A stretch of DNA of 64,000 nucleotides from Oreohelix idahoensis (taxonomy: Eukaryota > Mollusca > Gastropoda > Stylommatophora > Oreohelicidae), in NCBI GenBank assembly GCA_024509875.1, contig JAMPIV010004927.1, forward strand, positions 1 through 64,000. The letters run 5' to 3'. Positions 39,530 to 62,997 of this stretch are shown in pieces. The position numbers were made by a program, and so were the translations under genes. The notes beneath the pieces were generated by a model. That model did no database searches. It was not told where the DNA came from and saw only the letters and a program-made list of their open reading frames with translations. Position 1 is the first letter of the stretch. Every line of letters begins with the position of its first letter.

Positions 39530-40165
39530 AAATCACTAGAGGCCACAGAGATGTGGTTTCACAAAAGAATGTTAAAAATACCGTGGACAGCTAAAAATAG
39601 TAACGAGGATGTCCTGAAAGAGGCCAATGCGAAAAAAGCTTATTCCTCATGTCAAAAAGAAAAAAAAAATCCACTTTATTTGGGCATGTTATGAGAAGAA
39701 GAAAGCTGGAGTATATCGTGACAACAGGAGTTAAAGTTAGTTGTTGCTTATCCTTTACAGGACGTGGCAATCAACCCCAGCTTTTATTGGCTGTTTTGTG
39801 ATTTTTCTAGGCATTTTTTTTCATTCAGTAGTTTGCCATTGCTTTCTGAACGGTACGGCGCTTATACCATTGTTAAAAATCCACACAAAGCGATCTGCTA
39901 CCAAACCGCCTGCAACAGGTTTCGAACCTGGTATATCTGGATTATGAAACTGCATTCATATCCATTAGGCCACAGACGCCGACGACAACAGGAGAGAGAA
40001 GGAAAAAGCGAGAACGACAAAAAGAGAAGGTACTGGACAATTTGACATTATAGCATGGAAAGAAGTCAACAACAGAACTGATAAATAGTGATGTAGACAG
40101 GAAGTTGTGGAGAGACATGATCGCTTATACCACCAGGCATGGTACGGTACTTGAAGTAGACAAAT
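39530..40165 (+). pseudogene. LINE remnant G (copy 2), split by a SINE
   Basis: Same degenerate sequence as 25290-25641: ACCGTGGACAGCTAAAA, GATGTCCTGAAAG, TTTGGGCATGTTATGAG, TTGACATT, then CACCAGGCATGGTAC. The SINE at 39731-39983 entered at GACAACAGGAG. Confidence 0.5.
39731..39983 (-). mobile_element. tRNA-derived SINE, family 2 (copy 2), 11-bp TSD
   Basis: A perfect GACAACAGGAG duplication lies at 39720-39730 and 39984-39994. It is nearly identical to 24357-24600, including both promoter boxes. On the - strand the 3' end reads CAACAACTAACTTTAA rather than poly(A). Confidence 0.9.
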
Positions 40166-40560
40166 AGAGGGTTATTTATTACATACAGCATATTCTACTT
40201 ATTGTTTTCTTTTGCTGTCTCTTCCAAGCTGCAAATTCTAGTGTTTGTTTTTATGTCTTTTCAATATGACTATAAAGTAAAGGGAGCACCTGTTTCAGTG
40301 CTTTTAAATATACAATATATAATTGAGTGTTTGAGACACTTGGGGGCTTTAGTTACTTGCTTTAGTAAGGTTTACTGTAATTTATTTATTGTAATTAAAA
40401 TTATGTTTAATATGTGTGTATTGTTATTATTGACATTGTTAGGTTACCTATTTTTAACATACTTTTTGCACTGACTTTGTGCAGTGAATATTATTTTGTT
40501 ATAGTATTCGTTTCTCCCTAATCGTCTTTGTTAGCTCATGTAGCTATTAATTAAACACCG
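40166..40560. other. Intergenic spacer
   Basis: AT-rich. A 90-codon open frame (40202-40474) is hydrophobic by base composition only and has no recognised domain. Confidence 0.4.
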
Positions 40561-40779
40561 ATTCTTGTTCTAGTATTGTCGAAAGGGGAGCAAAGAAGAA
40601 TAATATTGTCACTTACATTATACCATGGATGTCGTAAAAGGCGACTAAGGAGGGTTGGGCTTGAGGCCAGTTACTTCATGCTGTAAAAAATGTAAAACCA
40701 CAAAAGCTCCAACACGTGGACAGGTCAACTAAAGAAAATAAAACTCAGCCATCCAAGACAGAAGGTCCTCTGGCAGGGA

Positions 40780-41060
40780 GGCGTATGAAGCAACAAAGAG
40801 GAAGCCTATAGGAGTTTGTGTTGCTGACTAACCATCTTTCATCAAGGAGAACCTCCAGATTTGACACCTGGAGTGTTCTTACTTTGAACGAACAATGGAA
40901 AACGGTACAGGTGGCAGCGGAAATGTGAGACTACAAGATCAATGTCCTGGAACTGTGTGAAACAAGGTGGAAGGGGGTAGACATGAGGAAACTCAGCACA
41001 GAAGAAATTATGCTGCCCTCAGGACATGAAGAACGCTCACACTATAGTAAGAGGGTAGAT
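40780..41060 (+). pseudogene. LINE endonuclease N-terminus, decayed
   Basis: Frames read RRTSRFDTWSVLTLNEQWKT, then DYKINVLELCETRWKGVDMR and LSTEEIMLPSGHEERSH. This is the usual start of RTE-like endonucleases (WNVRTL...INVLG.SE.RW.G.G). Stops occur throughout. Confidence 0.55.
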
Positions 41061-41065
41061 CTAAA

Positions 41066-41440
41066 GCTCAGAATTATCACCAATCACAATCCAATGATCC
41101 TGTTCACGTCTGTGTCCAGTTCTCATCTCCCTCTATTTCTCTATCTCTGGGCATTCCAGAACAGGGACTCCCTTGTAATGCTATCCCTTGCAATTGCCCA
41201 GAACTCCTTTCTGTTGTGCCTGCCATGACTCTCATAATGTGAAAGAGCTAATTTATTGTTACTATTCATTGCTTTTTAAAACAGTATTCAGATAGTCACT
41301 TCAAAATAGATTTCTCACTGAGGGTATGATGTATGTCCGCATGTCAGAATTATCACCAATCACAATTGTTTCTGTTGCCTGCCAATATGCTTCTAATGTG
41401 AAAGAGCTAATTTATTGTTTTTAAAACAGTATTCTAGAAA
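41066..41440. repeat. Diverged direct duplication
   Basis: CAGAATTATCACCAATCACAA occurs at 41069 and 41345. AATGTGAAAGAGCTAATTTA occurs at 41236 and 41394, each followed by TTTTTAAAACAGTATTC. The first copy has an extra segment with CATTCCAGAACAGGGACTCC that resembles an inverted LINE end also seen at 58930-59030. Confidence 0.65.
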
Positions 41441-42229
41441 TAGATTTCTCTCCATTCACTGTTCCATTTTCCACTGAGGTTTAAAATGAATGTTTTCTTT
41501 TGTTCCAAAATGAAAAAGGGTTACTGATACTGCTGACCCCATTGCGCGAAGCCTGCAGCAATGACCGGTCTGTGTGCTATTCAAGTGGTAGTTTGTAATA
41601 ATTTTGCAGGATGAGGCTGTTAGTCCTATCAAAACCTCACTTTAGTTGCCTCCTTTAACATGTCCTGTAAAAGCAGTAATCTAAGTCGTTCAGTGTCTCC
41701 TCAAAGATATTTTAAGAGCAAAAATGTTGCTATGAAGAATTACAAAACAAAATACTGGCCAAGACTGAGAGCCAAATATTTGTCACTTATGAAAAATCAT
41801 TTTCTCATGAAGTTAAAACCCAAACAATGATAAACTCCTTTCATAGAAATTATGACAATTTTCCAGCACACAAAATGAAAGTTTGTGAAACAATTCTGAT
41901 GAAGTTTTCAGTTTTCAACTGATTTAAATTACTTTAAATATTCTCCTCCTGAAAACATTTCTTATGAAAGGTAACCAAAAGCAGATTATTCAATGCATTA
42001 GTGGTAAATGTTATCAATTGAAATAATGAAAATGTTGTCAAAACTCAATAAGGCAATAAACAAAAATATAATAAAAGTTTTATAAACAAATAATACCAAT
42101 TTTATTTTTTAGTACGGTACTGAAAATTTGCTATTTTATAAGATACATAAGAGATTTTTCTGCCGTTCTGTTTTTAGAACTTTATACATTTTATTATTTT
42201 GTGTTTTGCAAAATGATTAATAAGCGTAT
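41441..42229. other. Intergenic spacer
   Basis: AT-rich with no coding feature. The stretch just before 42230 may belong to the Tigger relic. Confidence 0.4.
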
Positions 42230-42231
42230 TA

Positions 42232-42435
42232 ATGACTATACGTTTGAAGGAGAGGAGGAAAATGTTAATTGGAGAAAAGATCTTGGAGATCATTTCAAGA
42301 ACTGTAGCATGTGAAGGAGCATCAGCCATGGCATGCACATTTAGAATTAACGAATCCACAGTGCACACCATCAAGGCATATGTACAGCAGTCCAGGCCTG
42401 CTGCAAAAAATCATAACACACGCGGAACCTGCTGA
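42232..42435 (+). pseudogene. pogo/Tigger transposase DNA-binding domain fragment
   Basis: The 67-codon frame contains KERRKMLIGEKILEIISRT, then CTFRINESTVHTIKAYV. This is a CENP-B/pogo-type helix-turn-helix with the usual ...F.(L/I)N.STV.TI.. recognition helix. Nothing of the catalytic DDE domain follows, so it is a fragment. Confidence 0.6.
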
Positions 42436-43451
42436 TGAGGAACACTGAATCAATGTTGCTGACTTGGATTGAAGACAACAATAAAAAAAACACACTCGAG
42501 CGACTGTTCTACAATATTCATATAACATTTTTATACTTTTAATGTATGAAACGTGCAATAACCAAAAAACAAAAAACTTATTAATTTCAAAATGTGCACT
42601 GTTGATTTACATTGTCTTGTTTATTCCATTAATATTAGTAGATGAAAACAAACACTCTACCCGAGCATGGAACCTAACCCATCATTTCCTATAGCTTCTT
42701 TGCTCCACTCACATGAATGTTAGGTTTCTGAAGAACCAAACCCGCACGCACATCCAGGGTTTAGTGTATAATGTAAATTATGTTGAAATACTCTATAAAA
42801 TTGTGGCAAAAGTACAAATTCATTATTTGCATCACACTAGGAATGTTTAATCTGCAGTCATATTGGTTGTAAACGATGGCACATTTATATGATCAATCTG
42901 TGTGGACTTGTGCCAATTCAGAATTTTTTAATGTTTTTTTTTTTTTTAAATTTCCAATCGAATTGTGGTGTTAATTCTAAGTTTAACCTCCTTATCTATT
43001 AGCTTCGCTAATCCCTAAGACAAGGTTATCTGCTTTCATACCTAGTGAGTGCTACCTTACTTTTGGAATGCCACACATGAAGACCATGTATGGCTTTGCA
43101 TGTAACTCTTCAGTTCATTTGATGACAATTATTGTGACACTAGGAATTATGTTTTTGGTAAGAAATGTTCCAAGATTTGATATGTATCTGCATTCCCACC
43201 AGCTTTATGGGAAAATATAGAAACAGTGCACATTGCACTATTTTCTGAGTCAAAGTTATCTTCAACACTCATCCCAAGTAGAGGCCAACAATGTTTTTTA
43301 TTTGGATTTCACAGATCTCTTTGCAAGTTACTCGTCAAGAAATGAAGAAGAAATACCTTTCATACTTTTTTTTTTTGGTACGAGTAGCTTTAACATTATT
43401 TTAAAACTAAAGACAGAACTCTGAATTTTTTTTTTTTTAAATAAAAAAAAT
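42436..43451. other. Intergenic spacer
   Basis: AT-rich. No gene could be supported. Confidence 0.4.
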
Positions 43452-43920
43452 TGTTACAGGCAGTAATTAAGGCAAATGAGTTAATTTCCTACATCAATTT
43501 AGAGCCAAGTGATGCCAGCCTTCCTATTATCTTGAGACGTCATGAGTTTTCTGTGATTTCAGCTTTTTCCATGGCAATCAAGAAAGCACATGGACAAAGA
43601 ATTTTATCATGTCAGTGTATACCTACCAGAAGCAGTCTTTACTTACTTACTCAGTCGTTCCTCTTCTACTGTGAGGTGTAGAGGTTTGGAAGAGAGAGCG
43701 CGCCAAACTATTCCTATTGGCTGTCTTCCTCCTGGCCTGGTTCCATTCTAGTCCTCAGTCCTTCAAAGATTGTCTAATGTTGTCCTCCCAGCGGACACTG
43801 GGTCATCCTGGAGGTCTGGATGCTTGGCTCTTAGTTTCCCATGCTTGTCGCGGTAGCCAATCTTCTCCCGTTCTAGAACCAGTCTTTGCTCATGGTAAAC
43901 TTCATATAGCACTCAAGTGA
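43452..43920 (+). pseudogene. Helitron helicase (PIF1-like) C-terminal fragment, interrupted by a LINE
   Basis: The frame at 43451-43615 ends INLEPSDASLPIILRRHEF and SVISAFSMAIKKAHGQ. The second matches helicase motif VI of Helitron/PIF1 proteins (RRxFPV..AFAMTINKSQGQ). A shift of one base then gives VSVYLPEAVF up to 43640. A 239-bp insertion follows, and at 43881 the reading resumes VFAHGKLHIALK and a stop, where the family has VFSHGQLYVALSR. The Walker motifs and the HUH Rep nuclease are not present. Confidence 0.72.
43641..43879 (-). mobile_element. 5'-truncated LINE end inside the Helitron fragment
   Basis: CAGTCTTT occurs at 43633-43640 and 43880-43887, an 8-bp direct repeat. On the - strand it reads GWPSVRWEDNIRQSLKDW, then WNQARRKTANRNSLAR, a LINE C-terminus, and ends in (AAGT)n-type repeats at the left border (ACTTACTTACTC on +). 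Confidence 0.72.
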
Positions 43921-44844
43921 GGAAAGAAACCCAGACAATCTTAAAGTATATATCAGGACACAAGCTACCAAGGTGCACATTTTAAAGATAACTGTACATT
44001 TACAAACAATGTTGGGATCAAAGAGCTGTTAATTAGTCCAATTACACTCTGTTAACCTATTCCAACTTCTCAGTCTTCTAAATGTGCTGTAGATGCTGAA
44101 AGCTCAAGATGCTTTTAAACTCTCCCATCATTGTTTTGACAGATATACTTGCTCATAGTATACATAATAACATAGACAATCCGTTAAAAAGATTCTTAAA
44201 TATTGCCATCTTTACTCTAAGTACCTGGAAAAACATAGCATTTCTAGTGCCAACTTTTTCATTATAATGCATACATTTATTGCAACAAAATATTAAAACA
44301 TTCAATTTCTGCCAACAGTTTAGCCTGCTTTGACAATCGGCTGCTAAGGATCAAAGAAGAAAATCTTCTGTTGTAGGTCGAGTACAATTTTCACATTTTC
44401 TTAGGCATGTTGAGTACAATGTTTCTCAAACTGCACACCTTCATTTTTAACCTGGCACTAATAAAATAACGTGTGAGGTGTTTTTAAGTACAGAAGGAAA
44501 TAACATTAATGTATACTGTTGCAATGTAACATAACATGTGTTAAAAGGCTTCTGATGAGATGATCAGAGCAGCCACGCTGCATTCCCTTCTTGCATGAAC
44601 AGAAAAGCTAATATAACAACTGAACAGTTCTTTCTTTAGCTGCCTCTTGAAACTTCCAGAAGCAATGTTATATATCCTGCGACACTATTCTCAGCAAGTG
44701 TCTTTTTTCTTTTTTTAAAGAAAGATCATCAACAGTATATCTGATGATCTTTTTTTAAAAAAAGATCATCAACAGTACATTTGATGATTGTTGGGACAAC
44801 TTTATGCACTTTAGGATGCTATCATCTTTTTTATCTTCAGGGTT
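43921..44844. other. Intergenic spacer with duplicated hairpin motif
   Basis: AAAGATCATCAACAGTA occurs at about 44722 and 44761, around a T/A-run, with partial inverted copies TGATGATCTTT. No coding sequence was seen. Confidence 0.5.
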
Positions 44845-44858
44845 ACATTTTCCATTTT

Positions 44859-47800
44859 GGGGAGTAAGGGTTGCTATAGGTCTCATCCAAAAAATGAGAA
44901 ATGCCTGCAACCAAGCCAAACGTACCTTCACACGTGGTCCAATTCTTGGGCTGCTCCCTATTTCTACCAACATGGCTATGGCGAATGGTGAGCCTCTGGT
45001 GCCAACAAACCAGAACCCCGGAGTCTACTGGGGTAAAACTCTAGACTATGGGTAAGGTAACCCTAGCGAAACCTCTGGCAGAGTAAGTCCTCCATCAGAT
45101 GCGGCCGATGCTGGGCCCACCGGCACGTGGAAATGTCCCGATCCCCATCGAGACTTGCCTGGGGAGCACACCCCAGCTCAAAAAGAACAGAGAAGGCTAC
45201 TCTCCAAACCTCCGATGTCTTCCGGGCAGTGTTAGGATGTGCAAGAGCATGGACAGGAAGACTCCATAACTTCCCCCACCGAAGACGGAACATGTCAGCA
45301 TAATAAGTGTGGATAGCCAGCAATGGAAATGGGACATGTACGCATCATATGTTCAGCTTTATAACATGAAATGGAGCTGCCACTGTGGATCATCACCCAG
45401 CCTCGAAAGAGTCCACCAAAAGCTCCTGATGACTGCGTATCGGGGACCTGGGATTAACAGAGTAGAGCTAACAGCCAAACCAAAAATAACACAATTAAGA
45501 TTATGCAGTGGAACAGTGAGGGTGTTTTGAAGAAAAAACTTGAACTGCAGAACTTCCTCCAGAAAGAAAAGATAGATGTTCTGTGCATCCAGGAAACTCA
45601 CTTGAACGAAAGCTGCAGATTCTTTATCAGAGGCTTTGAATGTTTCTGACAAGATAGACTAGGCCACAAAGGTGGGATCATCACTATGGTAAGAAACAAT
45701 ATCCCACAGAAATCGCACGGAACCTAGAGGATTCTGAACATCTCACCTTCAAACTACACACAACACCAGAACCCCTGTTTGTTACAAACTTCTACTGCCC
45801 AAACAATAAAAAACTAAACCTTAAGAAAATTCCCCTTTCAAAATCAAATCACATCATAGTGGGAGACTTCAACAGCCACTCACCCAGTTGGGGATACCCA
45901 GCCATGGACTCACAAGGAGAAGAAGTAGAAGACTGGATTGTAGAAAACCGACTAGTCCTCATAAACAAGCCACAGGCAGAGCCAAACTTCTACTCCAGAC
46001 GATGGCAATCTCAGAGCACCCCAGATCCTGCTGTTGCAAAAATGAATATCCAACGTGTGACAGAAAGAGCAGTAACCAAACAACTTGAAGGAAGTGACCA
46101 TAAACCTATCATCCTCACAATAAAAGGGACCTACTTCACAGAAAAAATACATAAAATTGCAAGCTGGAACTACAAAAAGGCAAATTGGAATGCCTACCAA
46201 ACCCTCACAGAAGAAAAACTGGAAGTACACTTTGAAACAACAAATGTGAGGGAAAATACAAAGATACTAACAAACATAGCCTTGAAAGCTGCCAACAAGA
46301 ATATAACCAGAGGCAGAAGGCATAATTACAAACCCTTCTCGAACAGAAAACTCCAAGAGATTCATGATCAGGCATCTGCTGCAAGATTCAAAATGGAAAA
46401 TAATGCAACTGAAACTAACATCACTGAGCACAACAAACAACAAGCTATATTCAGAAGAGAAAAACTGAACTGCATCAGATCCAGCTGGAGAGAAAAAACT
46501 GCATCACTTAACATGAAAAAAGACACTACAAAAATATGGCATCTGGTCAAATGTCTCAATGAAGAGAACAAACAAGGAAGCATCATTATTGAAGAAAATG
46601 GAAAATCCTACACTAGCTCACATGCTGCAAATGTTATAGCAAACTTCTACGCTGAAGAAAGCACAATCAAGATGACAAGAACAAGAACTGCTGAAGTAAG
46701 ACAAGAGACAAAAAACCTTCTCAGAATTCAGCAGCCATGCCCAGACTCAATGACCTCACTCTTTCAAATAACAGAACTGAATATAGCAATCCAGAATCTT
46801 AAAAAGAAGAAGGCCCTTGGGCCAGACGAAATCACAAATTATCCAGCATCTAGGACCTCATGGAAAGGCCAGATTATTAGACCTCTTCAACGAGTCGTGG
46901 ACACAACTGATCTTCCCAGAAGAATGGAAAGAGGCAGAAATAATACCAGTTGCAAAGAAAGGGAAAACAAAAACTAACAAATCAAGCTACCGCCCCATCA
47001 GCCTGTTAAGCTGCCTGGGAAAAGTAATGGAAAGGATGGTCAACAACAGGCTTCAAAATTACCTTGAAGAAAACAAGCTACTAGATGACTGCCAATCAGG
47101 TTTCAGAAAACACAGAAGCACTGACAATCAAACAGCATATCTCGCCCAAGAAATTGAAGATGCTTTCCAGAAAAAGTGCAAACTCCTAGCTACTTTCTTT
47201 GATCTCACAAAGGCATTTGATAAAGTCTGAAAAGAGGGCTTACAGCTAAAACTAGTCCAGAAAGGAATCGGAAGCAGAATGCTAGTGGATTAAGAACTTC
47301 CTACGTGAAAGACATGCAAGAGTTAAACTCCAGGGAAAGAAAAGCAGAATGGTTGTCATACCAGAAGGGGTCCCACAGGGAGGAGTACTATCCCCAACAC
47401 TCTTTATCATCTTCATAGATGACCTGCCAAAGCTATTCACACCATACATCCACAGGGCACTACATGCCGACGATCTTGCTATATGGACTCAGTCTGAATA
47501 CAGAGGAGTTACAAAATTGAGAATGCAGGAGGCAATAAATAAAACTGAAGAGTGGGCCAAAACCTGGGGCATCCATATAAACAAGAATAAGACTGTCACT
47601 ACACTCTTCTCCCTCTCCACCAAACCTGAAAACTACACTCTCACACTGGACAACACTCCACTGCCAAAAGAGGACAACCCTGTATACCTGCGATTAAAAT
47701 TTGACAAAAAACTGACATGGGGATCACATATCGAAGATAATGAAAGAAAAGCCACAAGCAAACTGCAGTTAATGAAAAAACTATCGGGGACCAGCTGGGG

Positions 47801-49178
47801 AGCAGATATACAAACCACAAAGCAAGTCTACGTAGGAAATATCCGCCCAACTCTGGAATATGAAATGGGCATATATGCAACAGCAGCAAATACAAATCTC
47901 CAGAAGCTGGAAAAAATACAGAATGCAGGGCTCAGAATAATTACGGGAGGACTAAGGAGTACACCAATAACAGCAATGGAAGCAACAGCAGAACTACAAA
48001 ATCTAAGAGAACGAAGAGATGAGAAAATCACCATCATGACAGAAAAATTCAGACGCCTAAAACAGCACCCCATGCACGAGAAAATAAAAGAACTAACCAA
48101 AAACCGACTGAAAAGATCAAGCTTCAACCACCTATCAAGACAGCTGATGGTTGCCAATAGAGAAGTAACCTCAGAAATCCCAGAGGAATGGGAGCAGCTC
48201 ATAGCATACTACAACATCACAAACACCATACCCAAGTACACTGTACACCTTACAATCCCAGGCATTGAGAACAGAACTGTGGAGACTCCCACTATTCTGA
48301 AAACGAAAACACTGGATCACCTCAACAACCAATACTCCAGTCCACAGTGGATTCATGTCTTCACTGATGGATCTTCAGAAGAAGCAGTAAGGAAAGGAGG
48401 AGCAGGGATCCAAATACTAATGCCAAATGCTACAAAAATAGAACAGTCAATTGCTACTGGAGAACTCTCAACAAACTACATGGCAGAGCTACAGGCAATC
48501 CTAGAGCCTACAAAGATACTGCAGGAACAAAGACTCAAAGGATCAAATATAGTCTTCTTATGCGACTGCATGTCAATTCTCCACACTATTCAAAATGAAC
48601 CTGAAGATCTCTTAACAAGAACAGCCAAAGAACATCTGAACCAGCTGTCCGTCAACAACAAAAGTTTCACTGCAGTGGATTCCTGCACACTGTGGTATTG
48701 CAGGAAATGAGGCAGCCGACAGACTGGCAAAAGCAGGCACCCAGAAGGAACAGTTTCACCACAGTCTCACTGAAGGAAGCAAAGACACTCATCAAAAGAA
48801 AGTACAAAAATGCATGGAGCCAAAGAACAGGCAGCAATTACCCACAAGACCCCATCCTAAAGCTAGACAGAGTGCAGCAAACCACCATTTTTAGGCTCCG
48901 CACAGGACACTGCAGACTACAAGCCCACCTCCACAACATGAAAGCTGCCCCAACTGACCAGTGCACATGCCAAAATGACCCCCAGACTCCGGAACACATT
49001 CTGCAAACGTGCCCTCGCTTCGGTGACCTGAGAGCTCAAACCTGGTCCCAGGAGACGAAAATGGAAGAGAAACTGTGGAGCACCCGCGAGGACCTCCTAT
49101 TGATGACTGCATTCATGGAGGCAACTCATCTCCTTGTTTAGACTGCTGAGCATAGGAAACTGATCACAGAAGAAGAAG
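44859..49178 (+). mobile_element. LINE Y: full-length but decayed I-like LINE, 14-bp TSD
   Basis: A perfect 14-bp ACATTTTCCATTTT duplication (44845-44858 and 49179-49192) bounds a 4320-bp element. It has a leader of about 630 bp (with CCGGAGTCTACTGGGGTAAA), an EEP-RT-RNase H coding region (45494-49141) and the tail ATCACAGAAGAAGAAG. The TSD fixes both ends of this family. Confidence 0.93.
45494..49141 (+). pseudogene. LINE Y polyprotein, several frameshifts and stops
   Basis: The endonuclease begins IKIMQWNSEGVLKKKLELQ and has VLCIQETHLNE, then a TGA at 45647-45649 and a frame break before 45859. That frame resumes with VGDFNSHSPSWGYP and GSDHKPI. The RT reads KALGPDEIT, SYRPISLLSCLGKVMER, QSGFRKHRSTDNQ and FDLTKAFDKV, then a stop (47228-47230). 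A second frame from 47349 has GVPQGGVLSPTLF and HADD (47463-47474), where the family has YADD. RNase H reads FTDGSSEEAVRKGG and MAELQAILEP; the expected SHCGIAGNEAAD comes after another shift near 48690. The C-terminus has CTCQNDPQTPEHILQTC. At least four breaks. Confidence 0.9.
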
Positions 49179-49192
49179 ACATTTTCCATTTT

Positions 49193-49828
49193 AATTCATC
49201 TCTATTCGATGTTTTACTATCACGGAATATCAACAATTTATAACACCTGATGTATACCAAATTTTAACACCATCAATCATCAAAATTATTAATAAATCAA
49301 TTTATATCAACTTAAGCACAAAAATGGATATAAGATAAGAGGCAATATTAAATTATCAATTTGGTCTGTGAAGGCTTCTACTAAAGCACACAAACAGACT
49401 CCGGTAACAATATTTAGCAAGCTGGTGAAAGAGACAACACCTGAAAAAGTATGTTTAAGTATGTGTCATTTCAACTACTTCATTAAGCTTTCTTAAGAAC
49501 AAAAATGTTTAGTCCATCTACTTTACAAGCATTGTTTTCAACTACTGTTATTTTCTGAAAGCATCATTAAAATTATTACTGCATACCAACTATTGACTAA
49601 AACTGTGACCTTATAGTTACTCAGAAGATAAAGAATGAGAGTGTAAGAGAGACAGCATGGATCCACCATTGCAGATGGCTTCCTTGAGGAAGCCTACATC
49701 AAATCGTGTTTTCTTGCAGCTGTGGTTTCTGTAGTAATTCATTTTACTAGATGAGACTGCAGTCCAATGCATGGCCTCATATTAGTCACTTGAGGGAACA
49801 GTAGTCCTATTCATTCTTTGTCTCCTCA
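49193..49828. other. Spacer between LINE Y and the satellite
   Basis: Non-coding. The missing last DOLK exon(s) were looked for here on the - strand without success. Confidence 0.45.
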
Positions 49829-51478
49829 GAGACCCCCAGGAACTACGTGGGACCTTAAGAATATCAGAGACCCCCAGGAACTACGTGGGACCTTGAATGA
49901 ATGAATGAACTTTATTTTCAAAGGGTTTAGAATTGGGCACGCAGGCCCGTCTTACATTCTGCCCTTCTTCTCTCTGTCATCTTACATACCGTATCCTTTC
50001 AATAGCACCTGTATTTTTAGCATTATTTAAGCATACAACATCATCGAGGTAAAATAATAACATACATTTGTAACATCCAGACATAATCAAATTTAAGGGG
50101 GGGGGGGGAAAAAAATTATTAATTAAAATAAATTAACAAACATTACCTTTAAAAAAAAAAAAAATCTAACCTTAAGAATATCAGAGACCCCCAGGAACTA
50201 CGTGGGACCTTAAGAATATCAGAGACCCCCAAGAACTACGTGGGACCTTAAGAATATCAGAGACCCCCAGGAACTACGTGGGACCTTAAGAATATCACAG
50301 ACCCCCAGGAACTATGTGGGACCTTAAGAATATCAGAGACCCCCCAGGAACTACGTGGGACCTTAAGAATATCAGAGACCCCAGGAACTATGTTGGACCT
50401 TAAAAATATCAGAGACCCCCAGGAACTACGTGGGACCTTAAGAATATCAGAGACCCCCAGGAACTACATCAGACCTTAAGAATATCAGAGACCCCCAGGA
50501 ACTACGTGGGACCTTAAGAATATCAGAGACCCCAGGAACTACATCGGACCTTAAGAATACCAGAGACCCCCAGGAACTACGTCAGACCTTAAGAATATCA
50601 GAGACCCCCAGGAACTAAGTCGGACCTTAAGAATATCAGAGACCCCCAGGAAACACGTGGGACCTTAAGAATATCAGAGACCCCCAGGAACTACGTGGGA
50701 CCTTAAGAATATCAGAGACCCCCAGGAACTACGTCAGACCTTAAGAATATCAGAGACCCCCAGGAACTACGTCGGACCTTAAGAATATCAGAGACCCCCA
50801 GGAACTATGTCGGACCTTAAGAATATCAGAGACCCCAGGAACTACGTGGGACCTTAAGAATATCAGAGACCCCAGGAACTACGTCAGACCTTAAGAATAT
50901 CAGAGACCCCCAGGAACTACGTGGGACCTTAAGAATATCAGAGACCCCCAGGAACTATGTCGGACCTTAAGAATATCAGAGACCCCCCAGGAACTGCGTC
51001 GGACCTTAAGAATATCAGAGACCCCCAGGAACTACGTGGGACCTTAAGAATATCAGAGACCCCCAGGAACTATGTCGGACCTTAAGAATATCAGAGACCC
51101 CCAGGAACTACGTCAGACCTTAAGAATATCAGAGACCCCCAGGAACTACATGGGACCTTAAGAATATCAGACCCCCAGGAACTACATGGGAACTTAAGAA
51201 TATCAGAGACCCCCAGGAACTACGTGGGACCTTAAGAATATCAGAGACCCCCCAGGAACTACGTGGGACCTTAAGAATATCAGAGACCCCCAGGAACTAC
51301 ATCGGACCTTAAGAATATCAGAGACCCCCAGGAACTATGTCGGACCTTAAGAATATCAGAGACCCCCAGGAACTACGTCGGACCTTAAGAATATCAGAGA
51401 CCCCCAGGAACTACGTCAGACCTTAAGAATATCAGAGACCCCCAGGAACTACGTGGGAACTTAAGAATATCAGACATG
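49829..51478. repeat. 38-bp satellite array, roughly 36 units, with one insertion
   Basis: The unit is TTAAGAATATCAGAGACCCC plus CAGGAACTACGTGGGACC. Two units precede an insertion (49895-50168) and about 34 follow. Main variants are ACGTGGG, ACGTCAG, ACGTCGG, ATGTCGG and ACATCGG, plus CCC/CCCC/CCCCC length changes. It lies just downstream of the last DOLK exon found. Confidence 0.95.
49895..50168 (-). mobile_element. Short retroposon inside the satellite
   Basis: The array breaks at GGGACCTT and resumes at ACCTTAAGAATATC. On the - strand the insert ends AATAAAGTTCATTCATTC, a (TTCA)n tail preceded by AATAAA, as in many CR1/LINE 3' ends. It also contains G- and A-runs. No ORF. Confidence 0.55.
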
Positions 51479-51630
51479 GTTTATTTATTTATGTTGTGTT
51501 AAGAATTAATGGAAACAGAAATGAATCCCCAATCAGTAGAATTTCAAACTAAAATTATAGTTTAGTACTGTTATTTTTAACTGTCAACTCACATTCCAAA
51601 ACAGTTTGTACAAAGCTTAGCACAACCTAC

Positions 51631-62997
<11,367 letters not shown>

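Noticed and set aside
40202..40474. Hydrophobic 90-codon ORF as a small membrane protein
   Set aside because: The hydrophobicity follows from T-rich composition. No start context, splice sites or homology were seen.
42990..43050. Possible last DOLK exon on the - strand (ADNLVLG-like reading)
   Set aside because: Only about six residues look right. The following frame stops early and there is no helix before it, so the similarity is probably chance.
49829..51478. CRISPR-like array
   Set aside because: The units are contiguous with no unique spacers; this is a eukaryotic satellite. The same applies to the 50-bp array at 24207-25113.
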